DNA of 64,000 nucleotides from positions 62,001 to 126,000 of the forward strand of contig CAZDQF010000003.1 in the NCBI GenBank assembly GCA_964507445.1. Reading direction: 5' to 3'. A program made the translations under genes and the position numbers. Every line of letters starts with the position of its first letter. The first letter of the stretch is position 1. Source of the DNA: GCA-2683135 sp964507445 (lineage in GTDB: Bacteria; Planctomycetota; GCA-002687715). Of this stretch, positions 25,492 to 33,276 are shown in pieces. The notes under the pieces were generated by a model, which worked only from the letters and a program-made list of their open reading frames with translations, did no database searches and was not told where the DNA came from.

Positions 25492-26103
25492 ATGCGACGC
25501 CTCTCTTCTATCTCGTTCCTCGAGTGCATCATCGCCCTCGCCCTCATCGCCGGGGCCGCGACGGTCGTGATCCCTCGCTGGACGAAGGAGAAGATCACGA
25601 CCAACGAGTCAGCGGCGGTCACCCACCTGTCGAGCATCGTCGACGCGCAACGGCGATTCCACGAACGGTGCGGTGCCTTCGCCCTGCTGCAGGAACTAAC
25701 AGGAGACAGGACCTCTCGGGAGCTGGACACCCTCCCGGCCCTCCTGGATCTGCCGCGGCCATCTCACGGCGTCTCGGAGGTTGACGGCTATCTGTTCACG
25801 GTCTACCTGCCCTCCGCGGAGGGTCACGGCGCGCTGAGCGCGCGGGACGTGAACCCCACGTTGGCCCGGCGCTCCTGGATCGCCTACGCCTGGCCGCTCC
25901 ATTACGGCATCACCGGTCGCCGCGTGTTCGTCGTCAACAGCGACGGCCAGGTGTTCGCAGAGGAGAACGCGGGGACGCCCCTGGCCGGGCTCAAGCGCGT
26001 CCCGTTCGCCAGCCTCGCCTGGACGACCCTCAGGGCCGACACCCCGTTCCAGGAACCCGTCAACTGGGTGAAGCAGGTTCGCTGGGAGCCGGTTCCCCAC
26101 TGA
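25492..26103 (+). CDS. Type IV pilin / type II secretion pseudopilin-like protein
   Basis: 203 residues. A very short leader MRRLSS is followed by ISFLE and a long hydrophobic helix (CIIALALIAGAATVVIP), the prepilin layout with Glu at mature position 5 if cleavage occurs after S6. Position -1 is then Ser rather than the usual Gly, so processing by PilD is uncertain. The globular part has the planctomycete-like pattern YLFTVYLP, WIAYAWPLHYGITGRRVFVV and NSDGQVF seen in stand-alone pseudopilins. No secretion ATPase or pilin peptidase is nearby. It ends within the converging two-TM protein gene (44-base tail overlap). Confidence 0.7.
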   Translation: MRRLSSISFLECIIALALIAGAATVVIPRWTKEKITTNESAAVTHLSSIVDAQRRFHERCGAFALLQELTGDRTSRELDTLPALLDLPRPSHGVSEVDGYLFTVYLPSAEGHGALSARDVNPTLARRSWIAYAWPLHYGITGRRVFVVNSDGQVFAEENAGTPLAGLKRVPFASLAWTTLRADTPFQEPVNWVKQVRWEPVPH

Positions 26104-26695
26104 GTCGGGCTGTGACCGCCGCCTGACCCCTGAGGCGCGGCAGCAGGCGGCTACCCTCCACGAGCAGGTCCGCGAACGCCATGATGACCACGCCGTCGAG
26201 GAAGGCGATCAGAGTTGCGGCGAGGATGACCCACACCGCCGGAAACTGCCCGACCATGCCCACCCAGGCGACCACGACCACGGCCAACGTCATGTTGAGC
26301 CCCGTGGCGATGATCACCGGTCTCCTCAACGGCGCCACCGTCTGATCCAGGTCCCGTCGTATCCCCGAGACCAGGTGCTCCTCGAGGAGCACCGCCTCCG
26401 TCTCGAGGACCACGCGATCGAGGGTCCCCACCAGATGCGCCCCGGTCCTCACCTCGTAGCGGAGCATGACCCCGGTCTGGCCACGGTCGATCTCGACGAA
26501 CAGGACACGCAACGTGGTGGGCCACTGTTCCACCTTCAAGGAGGTCAGCCGGCGCAACGCGCTGCCACGAGTGAAGCTCAAGGAGCCGGCCTCATCCGAT
26601 GACTGGGACCAACCGGACCCCAGCAGGAACAACCGGACCCCCTCACGGGCGAGGTCAACGGACGAAGCCGTCCGGAACCGGAACTCCGCCTTCAA
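26060..26695 (-). CDS. Hypothetical protein with two C-terminal membrane helices
   Basis: 211 residues and no family recognised. The N-terminal 120 residues are predicted soluble (sheet-rich, for example LRVLFVEIDRGQTGVMLRYEV), followed by two hydrophobic helices (about 130-150 and 154-175) and a Pro/Ser-rich tail. Its ATG overlaps the stop of the upstream HEAT-repeat gene (ATGA at 26692-26695), so it is the last member of the HEAT-TolC-HEAT operon and may anchor or regulate that assembly. Its 3' end overlaps the pseudopilin gene on the other strand. Confidence 0.65.
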   Translation of the reverse strand: MKAEFRFRTASSVDLAREGVRLFLLGSGWSQSSDEAGSLSFTRGSALRRLTSLKVEQWPTTLRVLFVEIDRGQTGVMLRYEVRTGAHLVGTLDRVVLETEAVLLEEHLVSGIRRDLDQTVAPLRRPVIIATGLNMTLAVVVVAWVGMVGQFPAVWVILAATLIAFLDGVVIMAFADLLVEGSRLLPRLRGQAAVTARLSGEPAPSEPASPS

Positions 26696-28131
26696 GAGCC
26701 ACCTCTCCGACGAACGGCGAGATCCATCAACCTCACCTGCTCCTCGACCAACCTGGGGAAGCGCTCCCGATGCCGCAGGATCTCATCGCGCGCGGTCGGC
26801 CTGTCCATCAACCCCAGACAACCGATCAGGAAGATGGCGTCGTTGGTGGACTCTGCCTCCTCGAGCGCGCGCCCCAACCACGGGACCAGGTCATCCCCCA
26901 TGCGGGGCAGCCACTCGCCGAGCTGCGCCGTGTGGGTGAGGACGCCGGCGCCCAGGATGGTCTTCGCCAGCGCGCCGTTCGGAGCTCCCTCCACGAAGCT
27001 CAGGCCCACCGCGATGTTCTGCACCTCCGCGAACACACCCGTGGACAGCGCTCGCCGCAGCACGGCCAGGTCCTCGCGAGCTCCCACGGCGGCGAGGGCC
27101 ATGAGGGCGACGACACGATCGGGCAGCGGCGCCTCCTCATCAGCGGCCCAACCCCGCAGCCGAGTCATGGTCTCCTCGTCACCCATGAGCGCCAGGGTCA
27201 ATTGGATACCGGTCTTCAATTCGGCCTTCGCCACGGCCATGTGCCGCTTGAGGACCGGGATCGCCTCACGGAGGTCCAGGTCGCGAACCGCCTCCATGCA
27301 GAAGACCGCCAGAGCCGGCTCGCGCGGGTCCAGGCCGTCCAGCAGGTGCTGCCGCCCACGAGGATCGCCGAAGGACGCCAACCCCCATGCGGCCTGCAAC
27401 CGGGCCTGCGGCATGCCGTCCTTCAACAAGGGGACAAGCCGGTCCCGCAGCCCGCCCATGCGGTCCTCCCTGATCACCGCGGCGGCCACGTCCCGGACGT
27501 GCGGGATCGGGTGCCCGAGCGCCAGGGACAGCAGCACGGGCAGTTGATCACCGCCGCAGACCCGCGCCGCCGAGACGATGCGGCCGAGGGAGAGCATCCC
27601 CTCTCCCGGGTTCTTCCTGGAGAGATCGGAGAAGAGCCGCGTCAATCCAGGGACGAAGCGAGGATCAACCTGCGTGGCGGCGATCTCCACCGCCTTGTGG
27701 CGAACCGTGAAGTCGTCGTGGTCCAGCAACGACACCCCCGGCTCGATGAACTCCCGGTGCTTGATGCGAGCGAACAGATCGCCGAACCCCGCGGCCTCGA
27801 ACCTGGAGACGTGCCCCCGCTGTCGCCAGTCCTCCAGGATCATGCGAATGACCCGGGGGTCATCGGAGAGCAGGGCCAGGTCGTCCTTGACTCCGCCGAG
27901 CGCCCGAGCCTGCCCCGAGGTGATCCGATCAAGACACTCCCGGGCGACTCGCTCACGATCCGCGTCCGCCAGGCTGAGATGGAACGCCGGAGTTCGGCCT
28001 GTGATCGTCGGATCTGCCGGGCCGGCCACGACCCCCGCACCCGGGGTGTCCTCCTCCAGGGCCTTCATGGTCAGGAAGGCCAGCGCCACGGCGGCACCCG
28101 CGGTGATGATGATGACCGGCAATCGCGGCAT
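26692..28131 (-). CDS. Membrane-anchored HEAT-repeat protein
   Basis: 479 residues from the ATG at 28131. One N-terminal membrane helix (about 4-22, PVIIITAGAAVALAFLTM) with no obvious cleavage site is followed by a linker and HEAT-like repeats throughout, for example DDFTVRHKAVEIAATQVDP, HVRDVAAAVIREDR and PQARLQAAWGLASFGDPRG. It is presumably an inner-membrane-anchored scaffold facing the periplasm. It begins 70 bases after the tolC-like gene and overlaps the two-TM gene by four. No enzymatic motif is seen. Confidence 0.75.
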   Translation of the reverse strand: MPRLPVIIITAGAAVALAFLTMKALEEDTPGAGVVAGPADPTITGRTPAFHLSLADADRERVARECLDRITSGQARALGGVKDDLALLSDDPRVIRMILEDWRQRGHVSRFEAAGFGDLFARIKHREFIEPGVSLLDHDDFTVRHKAVEIAATQVDPRFVPGLTRLFSDLSRKNPGEGMLSLGRIVSAARVCGGDQLPVLLSLALGHPIPHVRDVAAAVIREDRMGGLRDRLVPLLKDGMPQARLQAAWGLASFGDPRGRQHLLDGLDPREPALAVFCMEAVRDLDLREAIPVLKRHMAVAKAELKTGIQLTLALMGDEETMTRLRGWAADEEAPLPDRVVALMALAAVGAREDLAVLRRALSTGVFAEVQNIAVGLSFVEGAPNGALAKTILGAGVLTHTAQLGEWLPRMGDDLVPWLGRALEEAESTNDAIFLIGCLGLMDRPTARDEILRHRERFPRLVEEQVRLMDLAVRRRGGS

Positions 28132-28201
28132 CAGTCCGGAGTCCTCCCGCGCCCCCGAGGGCCTACGGCCCAGGCTCCACCGACGTGAGCGTTCGGGTTG
28201 G

Positions 28202-29773
28202 TCATTTGGCCAGCAGCTCCATGAGAGGCACACCCGCGGCGCGCGCCAACGAGAGCAACGCCAACCGGTAACTGATGCGCGCCTGCAGGAGATCCGTACG
28301 GCGCAGGTTCAGCTCGTCCTCCACCTGGAAGACCTGGAAGTTGGTGGATTGACGCAGCTCCAGCCGCAGCCGTTCGTTGTCGAGCTGCTCACGGGCGAGG
28401 ACCCGCGCCCGGTCGCTCGCGCCCATCTCCTCCCGCGCGACGTTCACATCGCGCAAAGCGGAGCGGATCTGGAAGACCATCTCTGTCCGGACATCGTGGA
28501 GGGAGAGCCGGGCCTTGCGACGCTCGATCACGGCCTTGCGAACCCGCGCCGCCGCCGCGCGGTTGCCCAGGGGGTACTCGAAGGCGAGCCCCAGCTGCCA
28601 GTTCAGCGCGCCTTCGTCGGGAGAGAAGCTGTCCCAGTAGGTGCTGAGAATGTCCTCATCGGAGAGCCCCCTGAACGTCGCCGATGCGTTGACGTCCAGG
28701 ACCGGCAGGCTCTCACTCTCCGCCTGGACCACCCCGATCTCGGTCCTCGCCAGCGCCATGTGGGCCCTCAGGAGCTCCGGGTGGGAGCGCTCCGCCAACC
28801 GGACGATCTGGTCCACCGGCAGCAGCGTGAGGATCGGCTCTTCCTGCGCCGCCGTCGGCGTGTCCGGGATGTGGATGACCTCCGTTGGTTGGATCACCAC
28901 CTCCCAGTCGGCGTCGTGATCAAAGGCGAGGATCAAACGACGCAGCTGGTCCTCCGCCTCGCGCTTGGACGCCCGGGAGCTCACCAGGTCGGAGAACCGA
29001 GCGGCCCGCGCCGACTGCGCAGAGGTCACCTCGATCTCCGCCAGAGCTCCGGAGGCCACCCGCTGCCGGGTGATGAGGATCTGGTCGTCCGCCAACTTGA
29101 GGCTTCGCTCCTTGTTCTCGATGTCTGCGATGGCGAACACGAGGTCGTAGTACGCCTGCTGGACCTCTCCCAGCTTGTCTCGCTTGGCGATCCGATAGGT
29201 CTCCAGGGACTCCATCCGGCCGATGCGCGCCAACTCGATGGGCGCCTCGTTGTACGAGGCCCACGCGGCGCGGAGGATGGGCTGGGAGATGGAGAGGGTC
29301 GCCCCGGTGTTGTAGGCAGGGTCGAAGGTCTCCGCGCGCCGGACGTCCGTCACGTTGCTCGAGAAGGTCAGGTCGTAGGACAACCCCGTCTCCAGGGCCC
29401 CGCGCAGTCCGAAGACGTAGTCCTGGACGTCGGACACAAGCGAGATGGTCTGGGCCACGGTCGTGGGCAGCCCCGTGACCGGGTCCGGCGGACCGGGGAA
29501 CTCGCCACGGAACAGGGACGCCCTGCGGGTGCGGTCCACCTGCGCGAAGAACGAGGGATCAAACGCGGCCAGGGCTTCCCGCACGGACTGCCGCTCGATG
29601 TGCTCGTTCAGGATCGCCGTCCGGAGGCTCAGGTTGTTCTGAACGGCCAGCTCCATGGCCTGCTGCAAGCTGAGGATCAGCTCGGCGTCACCTGGGCCAG
29701 CGGCCGCGGGCTCCTGAGCAGCGACCGACGCCGCCAGGAGCAGAGCGCCGATGACGGCGAGACGATAGTCCAT
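28202..29773 (-). CDS. TolC-family outer membrane efflux protein
   Basis: 523 residues from ATG 29773, with GAGAGG about eight bases upstream. Signal peptide ends VAA with mature QEP. The two long coiled, internally similar halves of the family are evident: LILSLQQAMELAVQNNLSLR opens the first, ELLRAHMALARTEIGVVQAE lies in the second, and the typical end LLQARISYRLALLSLARAAG is present. It should form a trimeric outer-membrane channel. No RND pump, ABC transporter or membrane-fusion protein is encoded in the window; its neighbours are HEAT-repeat proteins, which is unusual. Confidence 0.9.
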   Translation of the reverse strand: MDYRLAVIGALLLAASVAAQEPAAAGPGDAELILSLQQAMELAVQNNLSLRTAILNEHIERQSVREALAAFDPSFFAQVDRTRRASLFRGEFPGPPDPVTGLPTTVAQTISLVSDVQDYVFGLRGALETGLSYDLTFSSNVTDVRRAETFDPAYNTGATLSISQPILRAAWASYNEAPIELARIGRMESLETYRIAKRDKLGEVQQAYYDLVFAIADIENKERSLKLADDQILITRQRVASGALAEIEVTSAQSARAARFSDLVSSRASKREAEDQLRRLILAFDHDADWEVVIQPTEVIHIPDTPTAAQEEPILTLLPVDQIVRLAERSHPELLRAHMALARTEIGVVQAESESLPVLDVNASATFRGLSDEDILSTYWDSFSPDEGALNWQLGLAFEYPLGNRAAAARVRKAVIERRKARLSLHDVRTEMVFQIRSALRDVNVAREEMGASDRARVLAREQLDNERLRLELRQSTNFQVFQVEDELNLRRTDLLQARISYRLALLSLARAAGVPLMELLAK

Positions 29774-29814
29774 GTGCCGAATCCCCTCTCTAACCGAGCC
29801 GCTCAGGAGCTCGC

Positions 29815-31020
29815 TCAATCCCACGCCAGTTTGGCGTCGCGGCGTCGTTTCGCCTCTGCCTTCGCGAACGCGTCCCCGCGATAGTAACGGATGCGCTGCA
29901 ACCGAGCCTCCTCCCCTGGCGTTCGGGACAAGGCTCGTTCAACCCGGTCCAGCAGGTTCGTGGCTTCGAGACCTCCGATCCGCGCCGCAGCCTCGAGCGC
30001 CGCGTCCACCGCGTCGTTACGCTCCAGCGCCTTCACCACGTGCGGGAAGCCCGCCGGCGCGCCGATCTTGCCGATGGCTTCGATCCTGGCCACCCGCTCC
30101 GCGCCCTTGGCCTCGACCAGCCCCGCAGCCAGCGCCTCGACGGAACCGGCGTTTCCGAACTCGCCGAGGTACCACGCGGCACGAGTCCTCACCTCACGGG
30201 CTCCGTCGAGCAACGCGCCCTCGCAGAAACGACGGAGGCGACGCCGCCCAGCCTTCGCCATGGAGTCCAGGAGCACCACCCGCTCGGCCCCGGTCTCGAG
30301 CGCGAGGAACCGGTTGATGGCCCCTCTCAACTCATCTCGGGCCGGACCGGGCGGAAAAGCCTCTTCGGCCCCGAGGACATGCGCCCCCAGGAGCTGGGAG
30401 ACGCGCCGCACCAGGCGACGGTAGACCGGACGACTGGCGACAGGGACCGAGCTGCGGTGGCCACGCAGCCGCTCGAGATGCCGGATCTTGAACAGGTAGG
30501 GGCTCGTCCTCGCCAATCGAAGGAGCTCGTTGCACGCGACGCGGCAGGCGAACACCGACGATCGCCCCACGTTCTCCAGGGAGAGGGAGAACAAGCTCCG
30601 TTCACGCTCTCCCGGACGGACCTCAGCCCCGATGGCGAGGTAGGACCTGAGAGTCTCCGTGACCAGGGGGCCTTCGCCCTCCACCAGGTCGACCACATCC
30701 ACAAGCTCGAAGATGGAGTCGCTCTTCAGGCGCTTGAGGAACAGGACCTTGTCCAGCTCCCGGAACAAGCCCCCGCGGGTCCCAGCACCCCCGACCATCA
30801 CCTGCTTGCGGTCGCCGCCCTTGATGCTCTGAACAACGGAGAATCGGGTCAGCTGGATCTGATGAACCGGCAGGATCTCATCCGTGTCCAGACGGGCCAA
30901 CACGATCACCGGGGCCCGGTCCAGAAGCGAGGCATGTAACCACGACGCTGATGGACGCTGGGCCCCCGCAGGGGGGGCCCAGGTCAGGATGAGGAGCAAC
31001 AAACAGAAAGCGCGGCGCAT
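29815..31020 (-). CDS. Exported HEAT-repeat protein
   Basis: 401 residues from ATG 31020. The signal peptide (about 1-20) ends AGA with mature QRP. The first half (about 40-130) is sheet-like (IVLARLDTDEILPV) and may contain a small beta domain; the second half has HEAT-like helical pairs (REVRTRAAWYLGEFGNAGSV, AERVARIEAIGKIGAPAGF, NDAVDAALEAAARIGG). It precedes the tolC-like gene by 41 bases on the same strand and so starts the four-gene operon. A scaffold or partner of the TolC-type channel is a reasonable inference; nothing shows it directly. Confidence 0.72.
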   Translation of the reverse strand: MRRAFCLLLLILTWAPPAGAQRPSASWLHASLLDRAPVIVLARLDTDEILPVHQIQLTRFSVVQSIKGGDRKQVMVGGAGTRGGLFRELDKVLFLKRLKSDSIFELVDVVDLVEGEGPLVTETLRSYLAIGAEVRPGERERSLFSLSLENVGRSSVFACRVACNELLRLARTSPYLFKIRHLERLRGHRSSVPVASRPVYRRLVRRVSQLLGAHVLGAEEAFPPGPARDELRGAINRFLALETGAERVVLLDSMAKAGRRRLRRFCEGALLDGAREVRTRAAWYLGEFGNAGSVEALAAGLVEAKGAERVARIEAIGKIGAPAGFPHVVKALERNDAVDAALEAAARIGGLEATNLLDRVERALSRTPGEEARLQRIRYYRGDAFAKAEAKRRRDAKLAWD

Positions 31021-31036
31021 GCCGCGATCATAGCGC

Positions 31037-31089
31037 CTTCTACAGCCACACCACCCCGACCCCACGACGGGATGGGGAGGCTGCAGAAG
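31037..31089 (-). terminator. Long hairpin after the 63-codon gene (possible terminator)
   Basis: An 11-base inverted repeat with one mismatch (31037-31047 with 31079-31089) encloses a further C-run/G-run pairing. It lies four bases past the stop of the small minus-strand gene and just before the HEAT gene start. There is no clear T tract, so it may be a processing or attenuation structure rather than an intrinsic terminator. Confidence 0.5.
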
Positions 31090-31092
31090 ACC

Positions 31093-31284
31093 TCAGCCGG
31101 CGGAACGGATCTCCCGCAGGAGCGCGTCCGCCGCTTCCTTCCTCTCTCGGACCTTGGCGTTGTGCAGCGCGATGTAGCGCTTGACCTCGTCCAGAGTCCC
31201 CGTGAAGAACCGGTCCCCAGCCCTACTTACCGTGTAGAGCTTCTTACCCCGAGTGGTACCAGCGAATGTGATCTTGAGTGTCAT
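31093..31284 (-). CDS. Small basic protein, 63 residues
   Basis: The ATG at 31284 follows GGACCGAAGC, a plausible ribosome site. The product is Lys/Arg-rich: a sheet-like start (KITFAGTTRGKKLYTVSRAG, DRFFTG) then a charged helix (LDEVKRYIALHNAKVRERKE). The composition and the two-part structure look like a real folded small protein, possibly nucleic-acid binding, rather than a chance frame. I do not recognise the family. Unusually, strong hairpins lie on both sides (31037-31089 after it, 31343-31403 before it), so expression may be controlled at RNA level. Confidence 0.6.
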   Translation of the reverse strand: MTLKITFAGTTRGKKLYTVSRAGDRFFTGTLDEVKRYIALHNAKVRERKEAADALLREIRSAG

Positions 31285-31342
31285 GCTTCGGTCCTGTTGG
31301 ATCGACTTCCCTCATCGGGGCCCCCGGTGGGTGGCGCGCCCT

Positions 31343-31403
31343 ACCCCGTTTACGGGGTTCTGCCTGTCCTTCGCAAACTGGGGGCCACGGCCCCAGCAGG
31401 CAG
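31343..31403 (-). ncRNA. Structured leader or small RNA upstream of the 63-codon gene
   Basis: Read on the minus strand: a hairpin with outer arms 31397-31403 and 31360-31366 (seven pairs), an inner stem 31378-31383 with 31391-31396, then a second hairpin 31343-31348 with 31353-31358 closing a four-base loop. It sits in a 249-base gap between the anti-sigma-like gene and the small gene, 59 bases before the small gene's ATG. It resembles no RNA class I can name. A leader regulating the small gene or an independent RNA are both possible. Confidence 0.45.
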
Positions 31404-31533
31404 GGGTTTCGGACTGAAGAGCTTTGGTATCAACCACTTCGGTCCCATGGACCGATGCGCCTGGGGATGGGGAAGGTGCACCACCCGGTCAGAGGTCCCC
31501 CCACGTATGCCCCAGATGGGGCAACCGGGCAGG

Positions 31534-32091
31534 CTACCTGGGACGGCTACCTCGATGGAGGTCCGCCGGACGACGGCGCTCGATCGACTCCGGCTTGTCC
31601 GGGTCCATCAACTCATGAGCACGGTCGCGGGACCTCTCCGCCGGTTCCGGCTGGGAGTCCCTGGTGAGCAGGAGCACACAAACCACCACCGCCGCACCGA
31701 GATAGAACGCCAGGGAACGGCCGAGCACCAGGGTCGACCCTGACACGGACTCCGGAACTTCGTCCCGTCCAAACAGCCACCCCCAGCAGCGGCCCAGGAG
31801 GCCGGTCGCAACCTCTTCCTGAGAAGCACCTTGTGACAGGGCATCCTCCCGGATCCAGGCGCCCACGGCGCCACGCAACCGCCCCGTGAACTCCTGATCG
31901 GGCGTCACCCTGGCCGCGCTCAGGCGCTGCAGCAGCGCATCGGTCTCGCGGAGCTCCTGCACCGCGGCAGGGTTGGCCGCCAGATAGCCGTCGAGGAACG
32001 CCTGATCTTCGGCGGAGAGCTCCTCGCGACGCCCCTGCAGCGCCAGCTCCATGGCTCTAATATACTGTGGGTCCTGGGGTTGGGTGTTCAT
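31534..32091 (-). CDS. Probable anti-sigma factor (single-pass membrane protein)
   Basis: 185 residues. The N-terminal 85 residues are helical (LSAEDQAFLDGYLAANPAAV, ETDALLQRLSAARV), a layout like anti-sigma domains but without the HxxxCxxC zinc motif. One membrane helix lies near residues 128-146 (SLAFYLGAAVVVCVLLLT), followed by a short polar tail. It follows the ECF sigma gene by 67 bases on the same strand, which is the main ground for the call. If correct it holds the sigma factor at the membrane, and RseP (18238) is a candidate to release it. Confidence 0.6.
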   Translation of the reverse strand: MNTQPQDPQYIRAMELALQGRREELSAEDQAFLDGYLAANPAAVQELRETDALLQRLSAARVTPDQEFTGRLRGAVGAWIREDALSQGASQEEVATGLLGRCWGWLFGRDEVPESVSGSTLVLGRSLAFYLGAAVVVCVLLLTRDSQPEPAERSRDRAHELMDPDKPESIERRRPADLHRGSRPR

Positions 32092-32158
32092 AGGCTCGTG
32101 GATCGGCCGTGGCTCAACGGCGCTCCGTGGGTGGAAACGGCGAACGCTGGACAGAGGT

Positions 32159-32779
32159 TCACGATTCTCCCTCGATCCGCCCAGAAACCTGCTTCAGCCG
32201 ACGAACGGCGTTGAACATCCGAGACTTGACCGTGCCCACCGGGATCTCGAGAACCGCGGAGACCTCCGCATAGGGCAGGGCTTCGATCTCCGCCAGGATG
32301 TACACCTCCCGCATCTCTTCCGGGAGGGAGGCGAGCGCTCGGGCCACCACGCGGGCCGCATCCACCCTGCTGGTCTCCGCATCCGGCCCGGGGCCTTCCG
32401 CGGGCAGCTGATCCAACAAGGATGGGGCGTCACCTCCATCCCCTTCTCCCTGGATCGAGGTCTCGACGGGACGTCGGGACGCCGTCCTCACCCGGTCAAT
32501 CCACAGGTTTCGCGCCACCCGGAACAGGAACGTCCGGAATCTGGCCCGGGGGACGTAGTCACCGGCGGATTTGAAGATCTTGAACCAGACGTCCTGGCTG
32601 CAGTCCTGCGCTGTGTGTCGGTCCCGACACTGAAAGTAGAAGTAGTTCACCAGGGAGTCCGTGTGCCGACCCACGAGACGCTCGAAAGCCTGGTACTCGC
32701 CGCCCTGGAAGGCCAGCATCTCGGCCACGTCAGGATCCGCCATGAAGTCGGTCAACGAACGAGACCCTCCATGGTTCAT
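32159..32779 (-). CDS. ECF-type RNA polymerase sigma factor
   Basis: 206 residues from the ATG at 32779, chosen because it overlaps the tsaE stop in ATGA; an internal ATG at 32743 is also possible. Region 2 is AFERLVGRHTDSLVNYFYF to FRTFLFRVARNLWIDRVR (about 25-92), and region 4 is LASLPEEMREVYILAEIE with the helix-turn-helix PYAEVSAVLEIPVGTVKSRM (about 140-195). Region 3 is absent, as in the ECF group. It directs transcription of an unknown regulon; the membrane protein encoded next is its likely antagonist. Coupling to tsaE and thiL is odd for a regulator. Confidence 0.9.
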   Translation of the reverse strand: MNHGGSRSLTDFMADPDVAEMLAFQGGEYQAFERLVGRHTDSLVNYFYFQCRDRHTAQDCSQDVWFKIFKSAGDYVPRARFRTFLFRVARNLWIDRVRTASRRPVETSIQGEGDGGDAPSLLDQLPAEGPGPDAETSRVDAARVVARALASLPEEMREVYILAEIEALPYAEVSAVLEIPVGTVKSRMFNAVRRLKQVSGRIEGES

Positions 32780-33276
32780 TCCGGCTCGAGCGATCCCCCC
32801 TGGGGCCACAGGGGCTGCAGACGAATCTCGCCTTGGCCGAGGAACGTAGGGCGAACCAACCTCTGATCGACGGTCGGGCCTGGTGAGAACCGCACCTCCA
32901 GGACCACGCCGTCGGGCCGCCAGGGGAGACGATCCGGCCACTCGATGACCGCCACCGCATCAGGATCGTCCAGGGGGTCGAGGATCCCCTGCCACTCCAT
33001 GGCGTCCTCCACGCCCTCCAGGCGATACAGGTCCAGATGGTCGACGGGGTGACTCCCTCCCTCGTACCGGTGATGGAGCGCGTAGGTCGGACTCGCCACC
33101 TCTCGGGGATCGGGGTGACCCAGTCCTCGAACCAGGCCTCGCACGAAGGTGGTCTTCCCTCCGCCCAGATCGCCGTGCAGGAGGAGACGGTCCCCGCCCG
33201 TCAGGCCGGCCGCTACTCGCGCCGCGAAGGCCTCCGTCTCCTCCGCCGAGGCAGCCATGAACGCCGCGTCACCCAT
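32776..33276 (-). CDS. tsaE: tRNA threonylcarbamoyladenosine biosynthesis ATPase TsaE
   Basis: 166 residues from the ATG at 33276. Walker A is GDLGGGKTTF (35-44), followed by FVRGLVRGLG and the family motif ASPTYALHHRYEG, then HLDLYRLEG and AVIEWPDRL. It is the P-loop partner of TsaB/TsaD in making t6A37 of tRNA; those partners are outside the window. It overlaps the end of thiL by eight bases and the start of the sigma factor by four, so three proteins share one coupled transcript. Length is normal for the family. Confidence 0.93.
   Translation of the reverse strand: MGDAAFMAASAEETEAFAARVAAGLTGGDRLLLHGDLGGGKTTFVRGLVRGLGHPDPREVASPTYALHHRYEGGSHPVDHLDLYRLEGVEDAMEWQGILDPLDDPDAVAVIEWPDRLPWRPDGVVLEVRFSPGPTVDQRLVRPTFLGQGEIRLQPLWPQGGSLEPE

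Noticed and set aside
31278..31667. 129-codon plus-strand frame across the structured spacer
   Set aside because: It runs through the hairpins and into the anti-sigma-like gene on the other strand, with no ribosome site and Gly/Pro/His-rich composition.
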